This document shows, one piece after another, positions 22,229 to 35,184 of a DNA stretch of 64,000 nt (within the stretch, counting starts at the first letter, position 1; every line of letters begins with the position of its first letter). This DNA comes from Pezicula radicicola (Eukaryota; Ascomycota; Leotiomycetes; Helotiales; Dermateaceae): NCBI GenBank assembly GCA_003008705.1, contig PDUO01000013.1, forward strand, positions 516,702-580,701, read 5' to 3'. The notes beneath the pieces were generated by a model. That model was given only the letters and a program-made list of their open reading frames with translations. It did no database searches and had not been told where the DNA came from. A program made the position numbers and the translations under genes.

Positions 22229-22282
22229 TATATTCGACCATATATTCGACTAGATTCGACGACATATTCGACGACATATTCG
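22229..22282 (+). repeat. Subterminal ATATTCGAC short tandem repeats
   Basis: Five spaced copies of (AT)ATTCGAC within about 55 bases, between the left inverted repeat and the transposase. Subterminal arrays like this serve as transposase-binding sites in some Tc1/mariner elements; that role here is inference. Confidence 0.55.
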
Positions 22283-22305
22283 ACCACTTTTGAAGCTATT
22301 CAGAG

Positions 22306-23460
22306 ATGGATATTCGACTATTGCTTAATCCCTTACCAGAATCACCTTTGCCATCACCTCCAAGGCCACAGACTCCCCTAAATCGAATATATGCACCAGA
22401 AACTACTCGTACAGACCGAATTAGAATCAGGGCAGCACTTGACTGGGCAACACCAAGGAAGATTCGTCGGAAATATAGCTATACTCTAAAGCAAATCGAC
22501 TTAGCTATACATCGTCAAACGCCACAGAGGAAGGGGAGATGTGGTCCAAAGCCGAAAATCAAGGCGATAAAGAGGAAGGAGATGGTCGACTGGCTTCTAG
22601 CCTCACCTTCACACCGACACGTATCCTATTTACATCTTCCACAATATGCGCCAGAGCTTGGGCTTCAAGGTATTGGTGTACAGGCTATTCAGACTACCTT
22701 TTCGAATGAAGGATATGGCCGACGGGTTGCAAAGCGCAAGGGATTTTCGGACGACCCAGCTATTATGAGATTTCGTGTTCGGTTTACTGAAGAAGGCCTA
22801 ACTTGGTTACCTGAAAGGCTACGACGACAGGTGTTTTCGGACGAAGTCTGGGTATATGGAGGAGCTTTTATACAGTCGTTTATAACACGTTTAATTGAAG
22901 GCGAAAGGGAGGATATACTTCGAGATACATATACGCCAGGTTGTGTCTAACACAAATATTCAAAGAGGCCGGCATGGATGTTTCATGGTACAATTTGCAA
23001 TGGCAAGAAAGGCCCTGCAGTCTTCTGGGAGAAGGAATGGGGATCGATGGATTCAGCAAAGTATGANAATATTATTTTATCTCGAATTCANGCTTGGTTT
23101 AAAGGAGAAAGAGATCAAGGGATTCGACTAGTCTGGCAGCATGATGGAGCTTCTTGCCACCGATCCTTTGAAACCACAGATAACCTATATCGACGAAACC
23201 TTCCTACCATCGAATGGCCTCCCTATTCTCCCGATTTAAACTTGATTGAACACGTATGGGCTTGGATGAAGAGGTATATACAAACGTATTATTTTAGTNT
23301 CTATTATGACGCTTCGAAGATTGAATTAGAGACACTTCGGGCTATTGTTTGGGAGGCTTGGGAGGCTGTACCAGAGGCCTTTATTAAGAGCCTCTTTGAT
23401 TCTTGGTATGATAGATGTCAAGCTGTGATTGATGCCGAGGGAGGCCCTATAAAATACTAG
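22306..23460 (+). pseudogene. DD34E transposase with one in-frame stop
   Basis: One reading frame of about 384 codons runs from ATG 22306 to TAG 23460, broken only by TAA at 22948-22950. The N-terminal part is basic with a helix-turn-helix-like region (KIRRKYSYTLKQIDLAIHR and QTPQRKGRCGPKPKIKA). The catalytic triad is visible: D in VFSDEVWVYGG, D in VWQHDGASCH, and E in SPDLNLIEHVWAW, with 34 residues between the second D and the E, the DD34E spacing of Tc1-like enzymes. The stop is most simply a CAA-to-TAA change. Apart from the stop and the three N bases, the frame looks recent. The C-terminal half alone would lack DNA binding, so this copy is presumably non-autonomous. Confidence 0.85.
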
Positions 23461-23577
23461 TATTATGAAGACACTTGTCATTTCTATGCATTCTGAATTA
23501 GTGAGCGGTGAGGTGTGTGGTGGCCACATATGGTATATCTTCCCCCTTGCTATATACCCGGTAATACGACTCTTGGC

Positions 23578-23614
23578 AGCCCACTAAATAACCATTAATA
23601 AGGGGGGGGGATAG
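23578..23614 (-). repeat. Right terminal inverted repeat
   Basis: Exact reverse complement of 22036-22072, followed by TA. Confidence 0.9.
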
Positions 23615-23666
23615 TACATACCTAGAATAGCTCTTTAGGCGAGTGATTGCCCATCAACCCAACTCC

Positions 23667-23810
23667 ACGAAGGTGCTAGGCACGCTAGCTAGGGCATTGC
23701 ACACCGCTTTAGTAGGGATTCGCTAACATGCACTGGAAAAGTGCCTGTAGCATAATTTTGCTGGGCGGAAAAGAAGGCGGTGTGCAATAACTTAGCCCTG
23801 GCACCTTCGT
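23667..23810. repeat. 144-bp imperfect palindrome (MITE-like hairpin)
   Basis: The outer arms ACGAAGGTGC...TTGCACACCGC (23667-23707) and their inverted partner (23777-23810) pair with few mismatches. The inner arms GCTAACATGCACT and AGTGCCTGTAGC (about 23722-23750) pair around a short loop (GGAAA), so nearly the whole stretch could fold as one hairpin. It lies between the transposon and PEX2. A small TIR element (MITE) fits best; a structured RNA is less likely. Confidence 0.6.
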
Positions 23811-23935
23811 ACTGCACCTTTCCAACACATGACACTGACTTTGGACCTCGGTTGTCTTAACTCCAACCTCAACAATCGGCACATCTGGTGTGAAGGACCA
23901 GCTTCAACCTCACCGTCGTAGCTAATGTTACCTCA

Positions 23936-25327
23936 ATGACATCTACCAACTTTGCTCTCGCCCAGCAGCGACTGGCAGAGCGTCGGCACGCAAGAGAAGT
24001 CGAAGCCCAGTCTCGGATCGCCGCGCAACAAGAAGCCTCCCGGGCTACGGATCAGCTCAGGCGACTGCCCTTCCCTCTGGGACGTATTGGACAAGCCGGC
24101 GTCACAACATGGGATAGAATCAGTGGAAGAGAAGGCACAAGGCCGGCTTTCAGGGTTGGCCAAGTTGATGCCGAGTTGCTAGACGAAGAATTGCTCGAGC
24201 TGCTCAAGGGGCAGGTTGGGGAGGCTCTGAAATATTATGGCACTCATATTCAAGATGACTGGTCGGCAGAGATCATGCTCGCCTTGAGGGCAGTTCTTTT
24301 CAAGCTTACTATATGGGATCATGATGCAACGTATGGTGCTGCATTGCAAAATCTGAAGTACACGGATGCGAGGAACAAAAGCCCGGTCTTGGTGTCGCCG
24401 TCAAAACTGCAGAAGTCGCTGTATGGCCTCTTTACAGTTGGAGGCAAATATGCTTGGACTAAGTGGGAGAGTTGGCTGGTTGATAACGATAATGGTTACG
24501 ATGAGCCAAGTCCTGCGTTACGCAGACTCTCTCGACTATCAGATGCTGTTTCGACATTCCATTCTACTGCCGCTTTCGCATCTTTTCTTGTCTTTCTTGT
24601 CAACGGCAGGTATCGCACCTTGCTCGATAGGATATTGAGGCTGCGATTAGCACCACCGACGAGTCAAGTGAGCCGAGAAGTTTCATTTGAATATCTGAAC
24701 AGGCAACTTGTCTGGCATGCCTTTACAGAATTTCTGTTGTTTGTTCTTCCATTAGTTGGAATTAGTAGGTGGAGGAGATGGCTGGCACGAGCTTGGCGAA
24801 AAACAAAATCAGTAATACGGAGTGGTGGTGACGAAGAGGATACTGCGAAATCAGGAGAATATGCCTTTTTGCCAGAGCGAACATGTGCAATCTGCTACCA
24901 AGACCAAAACTCCGCATCAACCGAAGCTGAGGTTATCGCGGCTTCTGGGGTGGTTGGCTCCTCACAAACAGACATTACGAATCCCTACGAGACTATACCA
25001 TGTGGGTGTGTTTACTGTTTTGTATGCTTGGCACAGAGATTGGAGGCCGAGGAAGGGGAGGGTTGGACATGCTTGAGGTGCGGAGAAGAAGTCAAGGAGT
25101 GTAAGCCGTGGAACGGAGATGTTCTTGAGGAGGTTGTGAAAACACCAAGTCACACAAAGACAGTTGTATTCTCGGAGGCTCCCACGGCTATGGCTGAGGT
25201 TGGGCCACGGCCACACGAAGAAAAGGGGGTCGATGTAAAGCGGGAAGATGAGGATAGCCCTTCAGAAACTGGAGGATCAGAAACTTACGAGGAGGACGAA
25301 GAAGGAGACTTGATAGACAGCGAGTAA
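23936..25327 (+). CDS. PEX2: Peroxin-2, RING ubiquitin ligase of peroxisome import
   Basis: Intronless, 463 residues. The N-terminal Pex2/Pex12 membrane region spans about residues 60-300: LEYLN-like segments, LSDAVSTFHSTAAFASFLVF, VWHAFTEFLLFVLPLVGISR. The C-terminal RING occupies residues 317-382: CAICYQDQN, IPCGCVYCFVCLAQR, WTCLRCGEEV. It has an unusual Cys where many RINGs have His (CGCVYC), as in other fungal Pex2 proteins. Pex2, Pex10 and Pex12 form the peroxisomal-membrane ligase that monoubiquitinates the import receptor Pex5. Residues about 400-463 are acidic and disordered, a fungal extension. ATG 23936 follows a short leader; the transposon and hairpin occupy the upstream promoter region. 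Confidence 0.88.
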   Translation: MTSTNFALAQQRLAERRHAREVEAQSRIAAQQEASRATDQLRRLPFPLGRIGQAGVTTWDRISGREGTRPAFRVGQVDAELLDEELLELLKGQVGEALKYYGTHIQDDWSAEIMLALRAVLFKLTIWDHDATYGAALQNLKYTDARNKSPVLVSPSKLQKSLYGLFTVGGKYAWTKWESWLVDNDNGYDEPSPALRRLSRLSDAVSTFHSTAAFASFLVFLVNGRYRTLLDRILRLRLAPPTSQVSREVSFEYLNRQLVWHAFTEFLLFVLPLVGISRWRRWLARAWRKTKSVIRSGGDEEDTAKSGEYAFLPERTCAICYQDQNSASTEAEVIAASGVVGSSQTDITNPYETIPCGCVYCFVCLAQRLEAEEGEGWTCLRCGEEVKECKPWNGDVLEEVVKTPSHTKTVVFSEAPTAMAEVGPRPHEEKGVDVKREDEDSPSETGGSETYEEDEEGDLIDSE

Positions 25328-26176
25328 AAAGGCAAGTGTCAATTATGAGCGATGTGAGCAGCAGACAGATGTTAAGGGTATCCTGCTGTAGTCGATTATG
25401 CAGTACACTGCCCAGTCGAGACGTGCAGAAAGTTTGTACAATGCGTATGTCTGCCCTACGATGCTCATTTTCTGATTCGATACTAATTGCGATTACAGAT
25501 CTGTGTGATTCAGGAGGCTGCAAACAGGTAGGCATTAAAAGCAAGTATCTTAATCCAGGTAAAAAACAAAAATGGAAAACAATAAAAAGAAGAGAAAGAA
25601 AGTTTTAAACTAGACTTCATGTGATAGTGACTTGAAATACACTCTCATTTACGGTAAGAATAACTTAGTAAAAGCTCTCCCAGTCAGTTCAGCTTGTAGG
25701 AGTAAATGGCACGCACACCTTAGTACCACTACATGTGTATGTAGATCGCACTACTAGCAAATAACCCTCTTTCTCAAACAGTTTTAACGTCCCCATCTGT
25801 TGTTTCCTATATTTATCCCACATCACGCAAGAATATAGAGGGAAAATCTTTCTTGGATAGGAGAGAAAGTTGAGGCTTTGCGCAGTTGTTTTTGTTATGT
25901 ACGATTTTGGGATGCGAGTAGTGTGAGTGAAGGTACATGGAAGGTTGCTATTTGACGCATATCGGGGGACAGTTGAATGCAAATGAATAAGCGAGCCGAG
26001 CTAGACTTTCAACGAGTTGCTCGGATCCAAGATGACCGACTAAATGGCATGTTGTCGCAGACTCAGTGAGTGGTACATAATCTGTATGGGAGATATACAG
26101 ATTGCAGAACTTGACTACAACTCGCTATTTACCTTTCCTTTCACGTTCCAATCAAGTATCAACCCAAAATTGTACC
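25328..26176. other. convergent intergenic region
   Basis: About 850 bases between convergent PEX2 and aldehyde dehydrogenase genes; no gene supported. Confidence 0.5.
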
Positions 26177-27711
26177 TTAGTCCTTGAAAGTAACAGTCTT
26201 AGTCCTAACCCATTCATCAATGCCACAGGAACCAAATCTTCCATACCCGCTTGCTTTCATACCTACAGGGATTTTCGTTAGTATGTACCAAATATGGACG
26301 AGGTTAAAGACAAGAACTTACCACCGTGTGGCAAAGCAACTTCATCATGGACAGTCATCCCATTGATATGACATGCCCCACTCTCAATACCCTTGGCAAT
26401 CCTCAGACCCCTCCTCAAATCGCTTGTGAAAACCGAGGAACTAAGTCCATATTCCGTATCATTGGCAACTTCAAGCGCCTGTTCCTCGGTACTCACAGTC
26501 ACAATACTCACCGTCGGTCCGAAACTCTCAGTATAGTAAAGGTCCATGTCCTTGGTTGTCCCTTTGATGATCAAAGGTCGCATCTTGGTATCGACATCTT
26601 CGGAGGCCTCATGATCACCGTGGATGACAGAAGCACCTTTGGAAACAGCATCCTTGACTAGTCGTTTATTCTTGGAAACTCCAGCGCTGTTTATTAACAC
26701 TCCAGCGTCGCCGTCTGAAGGAAACATCATGCCAACAGCCTTCTTGAACGCCGTCTCAAATTCAGTGAGGATATTCTCATGGACAATGATGCGCTCGGTA
26801 GACATGCAAATCTGACCACTATGCAAGAAGGCACCAAGAGCACACTCCTTGGCAGCAAGTTCCAAATCTGCATCTTCCCAAACGATCGCTGGTGCCTTTC
26901 CACCGAGTTCCAAAAGAACGGGCTTGAGATGCTTCCCAGCAAGTTCAGCAATGATCTTCCCCACCATTGTCGAACCTGTAAAATTTATCTTTTTAATGAT
27001 GGGTGATTCAATGAGATGTTTCGTTACAGCTGCGGCAGAGGATGGGGCATGTGCAATGAGGTTCAACGCTCCTGGTGGCAGGCCTGCTCGGTGGAAAGAA
27101 GTTGCAATGGCCCAGGAACAGCGAGGTGACAACTCTGGCGCCTTCAGAAGGCAGGTATTTCCTGCAGCCAGCGCATAAGCTATTGCCCTTATGCCAAGGA
27201 TATACGGAGCATTCCAAGGAGCAATAGCCAAAATAACACCATATGGCTCTCTGTAAACCAAAGCGCTAACTCCCTCTTCGCCAGTCTGTGGGATTGACCC
27301 CGCAACAGTAGATATCTTCCCCGCTACATCCCGTATGATGTTGCTGGCCAGATTGAGATTGAAATCTGCCCAATTGGCAGCGCCGCCTGTTTCAGAAACC
27401 ATGTATTCTTTTAATTCGTCACGACGCGAGTCCATGATTTCGGCGGCTTTGAGGAAGATGTCGCGTTTCTTAGGGGGAGGCATGTTACGCCATGAGGGGT
27501 AGGCTTTTGCGCATGAGGAGAGTGCTACATCTGCGTCGGCGACACTTGCAGAGGCGCCGTTGTGAAGGAATTTGCCTGTAGCAGGTGCGTTGACAACGAA
27601 GGTTTCGCTGGTCTTGTGGTCTGCGTTATCAATGAGGAGAGGCACCGTGTAGGTTGTTGCGTCCGAGACGGCTTTCGCAGCACCATTGCCATTGGTAGTT
27701 GATGTAGACAT
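26177..27711 (-). CDS. NAD(P)-dependent aldehyde dehydrogenase (aromatic/salicylaldehyde-type)
   Basis: Two exons, 27711-26322 and 26262-26177, 491 residues. The intron 26263-26321 (GTAAGT...TGTAG) is needed to reach the proper end: VALPHGG then MKASGYGRFG and WVRTKTVTFKD. ALDH signatures: PWNAPYILGIRAIAYALAAG, KINFTGSTMVG (Rossmann loop), LELGGKAP with general base Glu268, and HSGQICMST with nucleophile Cys302, the same numbers as the classical mammalian enzymes. The closest subfamily by style is the vanillin/salicylaldehyde dehydrogenase group, which oxidises aromatic aldehydes to acids; the exact substrate is inference. Cytosolic: no signal peptide. A BTB-like second start is not seen; ATG 27711 fits the usual length. 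Confidence 0.88.
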
Positions 27712-28648
27712 CGTGAGGACCTGCCGTGCCTGTTGAGGAGTTAATAGAACAGAATGGAGCGATAAGGTAGAGCAAAAGAAGTAATGTGAAGAAAGCTAAG
27801 TAGAGAAAAGTCGGAAATCCCCAATGAATATGCAGACGCAGAGGCAGACGCAGATCCTGAAGAGTATTTATGTCAACGACCTTTATTAGCAGTTCGAAGT
27901 TCAAACTAGGCCCCCTCCCTCGCTCCCCCAATACGGTACAGGAAGCTTCCCGTCCCAATCACCCAGTGATCGGTAATCCATTCGTCCTCTGCTGTACTGT
28001 ATTGCTGCGACACAGCAAGCTAGGGAGATGCTGGCTTGGCTTCGGGATGTGGGGGATGGGGTCCCCGGTGGTTTGTCGTCTTGTTCCCACCGCTCCGTAC
28101 AGCATTATGTTAGACTGCTGTGACCAGTGAGGGGGAGAAGACTCGCTTGCCTGCACGGCAATCATGTACGGCTCAGTATGTGGATGTGGCTGAAATTGGC
28201 CGGGACGGGACGGTAGGGTGTCTGGGGTACATAATATGATAGATGGAAGAAAGGAATGTTGAGAGATAGGAGTTCCTGGAGGGGATGAAAAGACAGAGAC
28301 ACACACACACAGAGAGAGAGAGAGAGGAAAGACAAGACTATTTATGTCGCGAGAAAGTCGTGGCCTGACCTGTGGAGAAAGCACAACCGCCTGATGAAGT
28401 TGTATCGGTATATTTACCGGCAACGTCCACTTTGCCCCATAGTCAGATCGCTTTATGATTTAGTGTAATCATTCAATTTATTTTATTTTATTTCCACCAG
28501 CACTTTAAAGCAAGCCCTTATGTTGTTGCTTTATAAATAGACTTAGAGTCGGTACCCTTCCTTTTGAACGTCACCAAGATTTATCATAAACTCATCATAT
28601 ATACAGTACAGTATTTGCAGAATACACATTTTCTTCCTCATCCTTCTC
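27712..28648. other. intergenic with AC/AG microsatellite
   Basis: Aldehyde dehydrogenase promoter and glucanase 3' side. About 28300-28327 is a compound (AC)n(AG)n microsatellite. No gene supported. Confidence 0.55.
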
Positions 28649-30563
<1,915 letters not shown>

Positions 30564-32716
30564 GATGATGGATATAAAAGTCTTAGCTCTTCGGGGAGAA
30601 TGTAACTCGCAGGAGGTAAAGCAGAGAGTAAAGAGTCATGAGATTCCCTTACTTAGTGGCTGGGGATGCATAGGCTTAAATAGACAGGCGTCCAAGGTTG
30701 TGAGTGATTCCCATGGTACATGGCTCGCCAACAAAGCCAAAACAAAGCGAGGATGGGATATCCGATTCGATTTATGAGCTTGTTTGTTGATCCTACCTTC
30801 AAAGAGACCGTGGCAGTGGCCTCATTGGTAAATATGATGGAAGTGGAGCCTTTTTTGGTCACCGTCGCAGGCAGAATTATCACCAAGGGTACCAAAGATT
30901 TGGGTCAGGCTCGCTGTGAGCGTCATTTGATAAACAGCCCTTGCCCGCAGAGGAATGTAAGGGTCTAAGTGGCATAGCTAAGGATTGAAGCTTAAGCTGC
31001 CTTCGCAGCATTTGTTTGGACGGGGATTATCTCATCCAATGATTTGAGACGACTTCAGCAAAGTGCCCGGACGTTAGCCCGGACGTTTTGAGCTTACTGA
31101 GTAACTATACCAACCCTGGAAATAACGGTACACTGACTGGGTGATATCTCTTTGAGAGTTTGGCCAATCGCCATTTGTGTCGTCATAATAGGACAGTTAA
31201 GAGATCAAAGAAGGTAGGCCGTACTCTTGTGTACGAAGTAGACCGCTGATTGTGAGAAAGCTCATCAATACGGTACTGTCGTCAACGAAGACCGCGCCAT
31301 GTGATAACTGATGACTGTACATGAAATCTGTATGCGGACGTGAATATTTCGTACAATGCTATGACATAATATTCTACTGTGGTAACAAAAGAGATGATGT
31401 GGTTTCCTTACCGACCTTAGAAATGGAGAGTGACAAGTCATCGTCACCAAGTGAGTGTTGGCAACCTAGCATCGCCGAGGCTTCTAGGCCTGTCGCTTTG
31501 TAGCGGTGCCCAATTGAGTTTTCGCGCTTACAGTAAGTCTGGGGGAAATAGTGGAGGCCCCACAGGCCGTTCAACTACATGATACTTGTTCATCCATTTC
31601 TGACGACAAAAACTTTTTCATGTCAGATGTCAGGTAAGGCGCACATTTCTTCCTCCCGGTACTTCTCATTCCACAGTACTGCAGCATAAACAGTCGTCTT
31701 GTGCAGATGCGCCAGATCACTCAGTGGTCACAAGCAGTGGAGTAGATCTGTAAAGGAAGATTGCGGGGTAAAGAGATCGACAACAAAGGATTCTTGTGTC
31801 CTCACATGATATAATAATGCCAAGGTTTGGCAGAAGTTCTTTCGGCATCCAGAAGAACGTCAAATTCGGGACGATATCTGGTGTACAATAGAAACCTGAA
31901 CCAATAGGTATCCATCACGTGGTTGACGCGCTATGAATGAGGTGACCATATCTCAGTTCGTTCCATGACGGTGCGCAGTTCGGAAGATATCTCGTAGGCT
32001 TTGGAAGTCCCTCGATGCTGTGGCTGCAATAGGCATGTTAGGTTCCACTTGGTTGACGTTGAGACTAATACCATGGACAAGACACTGGCTCAATGGCTGT
32101 GAATCTCATCAATATCATACCTCCATGGCTCAATCTCCCAGCTTGAGTCATAGCCACAACAACCAACTCATGACCTGCCTTCACCCTTGATCGTATTGGC
32201 ATGTACGGGAGGGTAGCTTGGTTAGAACGAGTGAGATATGGTAGAACATAGAAGGCATGATCGAAAGGCCTCCTAAAGACCTGCCTCGACGACGAATCTA
32301 CACCAGGTCTCGCAGACAGTAAACCGAGAATGAATGTGAACGAGCACATGCCTCTCACTGGTGCACCTAAGCAGAGATCAGGGAGAATGAGGATATATTT
32401 CATTTTCCTTGGGAGAGAGAATGGCAGCTGGAAAGATGGTAGATGAGGTAGATGAGAGAAACGAAGCCCTGACGATACGCCTGATAAGGCCATCCATCTC
32501 CCTGCACCTTTCGTACATGCCCACCTCTTCGCTTGCTAAACGCACGGCTGAAAAAGCTATCAACTCTCAGCGTCCCACTCATGTAGCTTTTCATCAACCC
32601 CTCAGCGCCGTCATCGGACAGTTTTGCGAGACCGGCAGCGACACGACAACATAACACAACGCGAAGTCTCGGATCAAAAGCAAGGCGCCGAAAAAGGCAG
32701 TCGCGTCCCCCCGAAA
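30564..32716. other. divergent 2.15-kb promoter region
   Basis: Between the exo-glucanase start and the Zn2Cys6 regulator start. No coding region supported. A direct repeat GCCCGGACGTT occurs twice at about 31062-31088. Confidence 0.45.
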
Positions 32717-35184
32717 ATGGAGGCTCACGGTATGGTCAGTAGTAGTGGTGGCATGGCGGCTTCGAGTCCAACCAACAGCAATCGACCGGGTACTGGAGGC
32801 GGAGGCGGGGGAGGGGGAGCAGGATATAAGAGGAAGAGAAGTGGCGTTGAATTCGAGAGCAGTCCTGGCAGTGGTGGAGAGCCAGAAGACGAGGAGGCAG
32901 AGAGGAGAAGACAGCCCGGTGTCAAGAGAGCCTGCAATGAATGTCGGCAGCAGAAGGTGAGTCATGATTGATTCTTCTTCTTCTTCTTCCCCCAACACCT
33001 TCTCTCCGTATGAGACGAGAAGTATGCAATTCTACCACGCCATTGAGGCTGTGTCATTGTGCTTGTGCAACAGGAGACTGACGCTTGAGCCCTCAGCTTC
33101 GATGCGATGTTGTCCAAGATCCCTTCACGACGTGTTCGCGCTGTAATCGCCTTAAATTAGAATGCAAGATTGAATCCAACTTCAAGCGAGTAGGAAAGAG
33201 GAGCAAGCATGCCGAGATGGAGAAGCAGATTGAACGTCTGAAGAGAAATCTGCAGCGCGCTCAAGCCCAGGGCTACTTGGTTGAGGATTACGAGGAGCTC
33301 GAGTCCCCGCTAGCGGCTGCCCCTGCGTCTTATAACAATAATGCGGCGACCAAGAGCAACCAGCATTTTATGGGCTCTGATGAAGCTGTCTCGTCTCTGC
33401 TGCACTTGAAGCAGGGAGGCGCGTATGGTATGCCCCGCTACGTCTATCAGCTTGAAAATGGTCCAGGCTTGACCCAAGAAGACATCGACTACCTCTTTAA
33501 TGAATTCTTCGCTTACTATCACGCCTATCTTCCATTTCTCGATCCTAATACTTCACCTGAACAATACTACCAGCAGCATCAACTGCTCTTTTGGGCCATC
33601 GTATCTGTTGCGGCACGTCGTTACTCTGCCCGGCCGACCCTCCTAACAGAACTCGTTAAGCCATTATCCTCACTTATGTGGGATGTAGTCGGAGCAGTGC
33701 CCAGCAATCACGATGGACTTTGTGTCGTCAAGGCTATGTGCTTGTTATGTACATGGCCTTTGCCTACAAGTACGACATCCGCTGACCCAACACATATTGT
33801 TTGTGGTGTTATGATGAAGACAGCGACTGGAATCGGTCTCCATCGACCAAGCTATACACAAGATTTCTCACGGATATCCGTTGATCTTAGCAAGGAGCAG
33901 TTGCATGACAGAGTCACAACCTGGGCCGTCTGTAACATTGTAGCGCAAAGTGTCGGTACCGGATATGGGCAACCTGCGTCAACTTTGTATGACTGGGCTC
34001 TTGCAGTCAGACCTGACGCCGGTGATGCGTACACTCTAAGCCCAGAGCTTGAGGCTCGACTTCAAATCGAACGTTTTTGCGACAAGATCTCCAAGGACAT
34101 GTACAGCAATCAGTACGACCCTCGAGGCGTCGTTGGTGACGAAGCGAGAGCTATTGTAACTCGGGTATATAAGCGAGAGTACGCTGAGATGTCAGTTTCG
34201 CTTTTGTCGAAAACTAATCTCTCACCGGTAGTCAACCTTTACCTAAAGGCCGCTGGTCTTCACTTCCGACTTTCTGCATTCTTTGACTCTCCTACTACTA
34301 AGAATTATATGGAAGACCTGATGGCGTTGTGGAGGGCCACTTTAGCTTTTCTTGACCTTGTCTTTCAACATCAAGATCCTCTAGCGGATAATTTCTCCGG
34401 CGGTATACTCCGATATGCCACGAACTACATTTTACAAATGATCATCGCTGCGTCCTTTACTCTGTTCAAGCTTCTTAGTTCCTTCTTTGCCACAGAGATC
34501 GACTTCGAGCGTGGCAGGCAGCTTTTTCATAATACCATCAAGGCCATCCGAGGCATGAGCGTCGTCAACAATGACCTCCCGTGGAGATTGGCCGAAATTA
34601 TAGTGCAAATGTGGAACGGAGCTCGAGTTGAGCAGCGCAATAACATGCAGCGTGCAGCTAACAATGCCGTCAACAACGAAGAAGAAAACAGCTTAATCAT
34701 AGATGATACATTACAGCTTAAAACGAGATGCAGGATGAGTATGAGTATCGTGCAAGATACAACATGGAGATGGAGAGAAGAATTCCAGGCCCAGGGTAGA
34801 GGTAGCATTGAAGGTTAGTTTCTCCCATGTCCCTGAACCAAATTCCTTGTACGATTATAATTAAGATACTAACACTACTACCACTTTATAGCACAGAAGA
34901 CCACCAATCCTGACAGCGCGGCTGAATCCTCTGCATCCTCGACCCACTTAGATTCGACTCTCATGCCGTCATCTCATACCCTTCAAAATCAACTCGCAGC
35001 TGTTGGAGGTATCGTCACTCCTAACAACGGCATGTCTAGTAATGCTAGTATGATAGGTGGTGTTAGCTACGGTGAAAGTAACTACGAGGTCTTTGATCCT
35101 TTGAATTGGATGCTTGATGGACTCGTCGATTTTCCGTACTCGTACGCCGCCATTCAAGGACTTGAAGCCAACGGTATGAATTAA
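32717..35184 (+). CDS. Zn2Cys6 transcription factor (Leu3/War1-like architecture)
   Basis: Three exons: 32717-32956, 33097-34813 and 34892-35184, 749 residues. Intron 1 splits the zinc cluster between the CxxC...QQK and LRC parts; joined, it is CX2CX6CX9CX2CX6C (ACNECRQQKLRC, then TTCSRCNRLKLEC). Next to it are KRVGKRSKHAEMEKQIERL and RNLQRAQ, a linker and coiled-coil dimerisation helix. The middle region about 180-600 is helical, with the fungal-specific TF style (ATGIGLHRPSYTQDFSRISV, DRVTTWAVCNIVAQSVGTGYG). The N-terminus has a poly-Gly run and an acidic patch. The cluster-linker arrangement resembles Leu3 and War1, but the regulated pathway cannot be read from sequence. ATG 32717 is preceded by an in-frame ATG at 32624; I prefer 32717 because the extension is unlike coding sequence. 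Confidence 0.85.

Larger units (their letters stand above)
22036..23614 (+). mobile_element. Tc1/mariner-type DNA transposon, 1579 bp
   Basis: The element is bounded by 37-base perfect inverted repeats beginning CTATC and a run of nine C, with TA directly outside each end (22034-22035 and 23615-23616), the TA target duplication expected of the Tc1/mariner superfamily. Inside is one transposase gene with a single nonsense codon. The inverted similarity weakens beyond base 37 but continues in patches. Three unresolved bases (N at 23067, 23091, 23299) occur only inside this element in the whole window, which suggests reads from several similar copies were merged. It sits about 320 bases upstream of the PEX2 start. 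Confidence 0.9.

Noticed and set aside
32065..32493. 142-codon minus-strand frame in the exo-glucanase/regulator promoter
   Set aside because: No domain and composition like its complement; likely chance.
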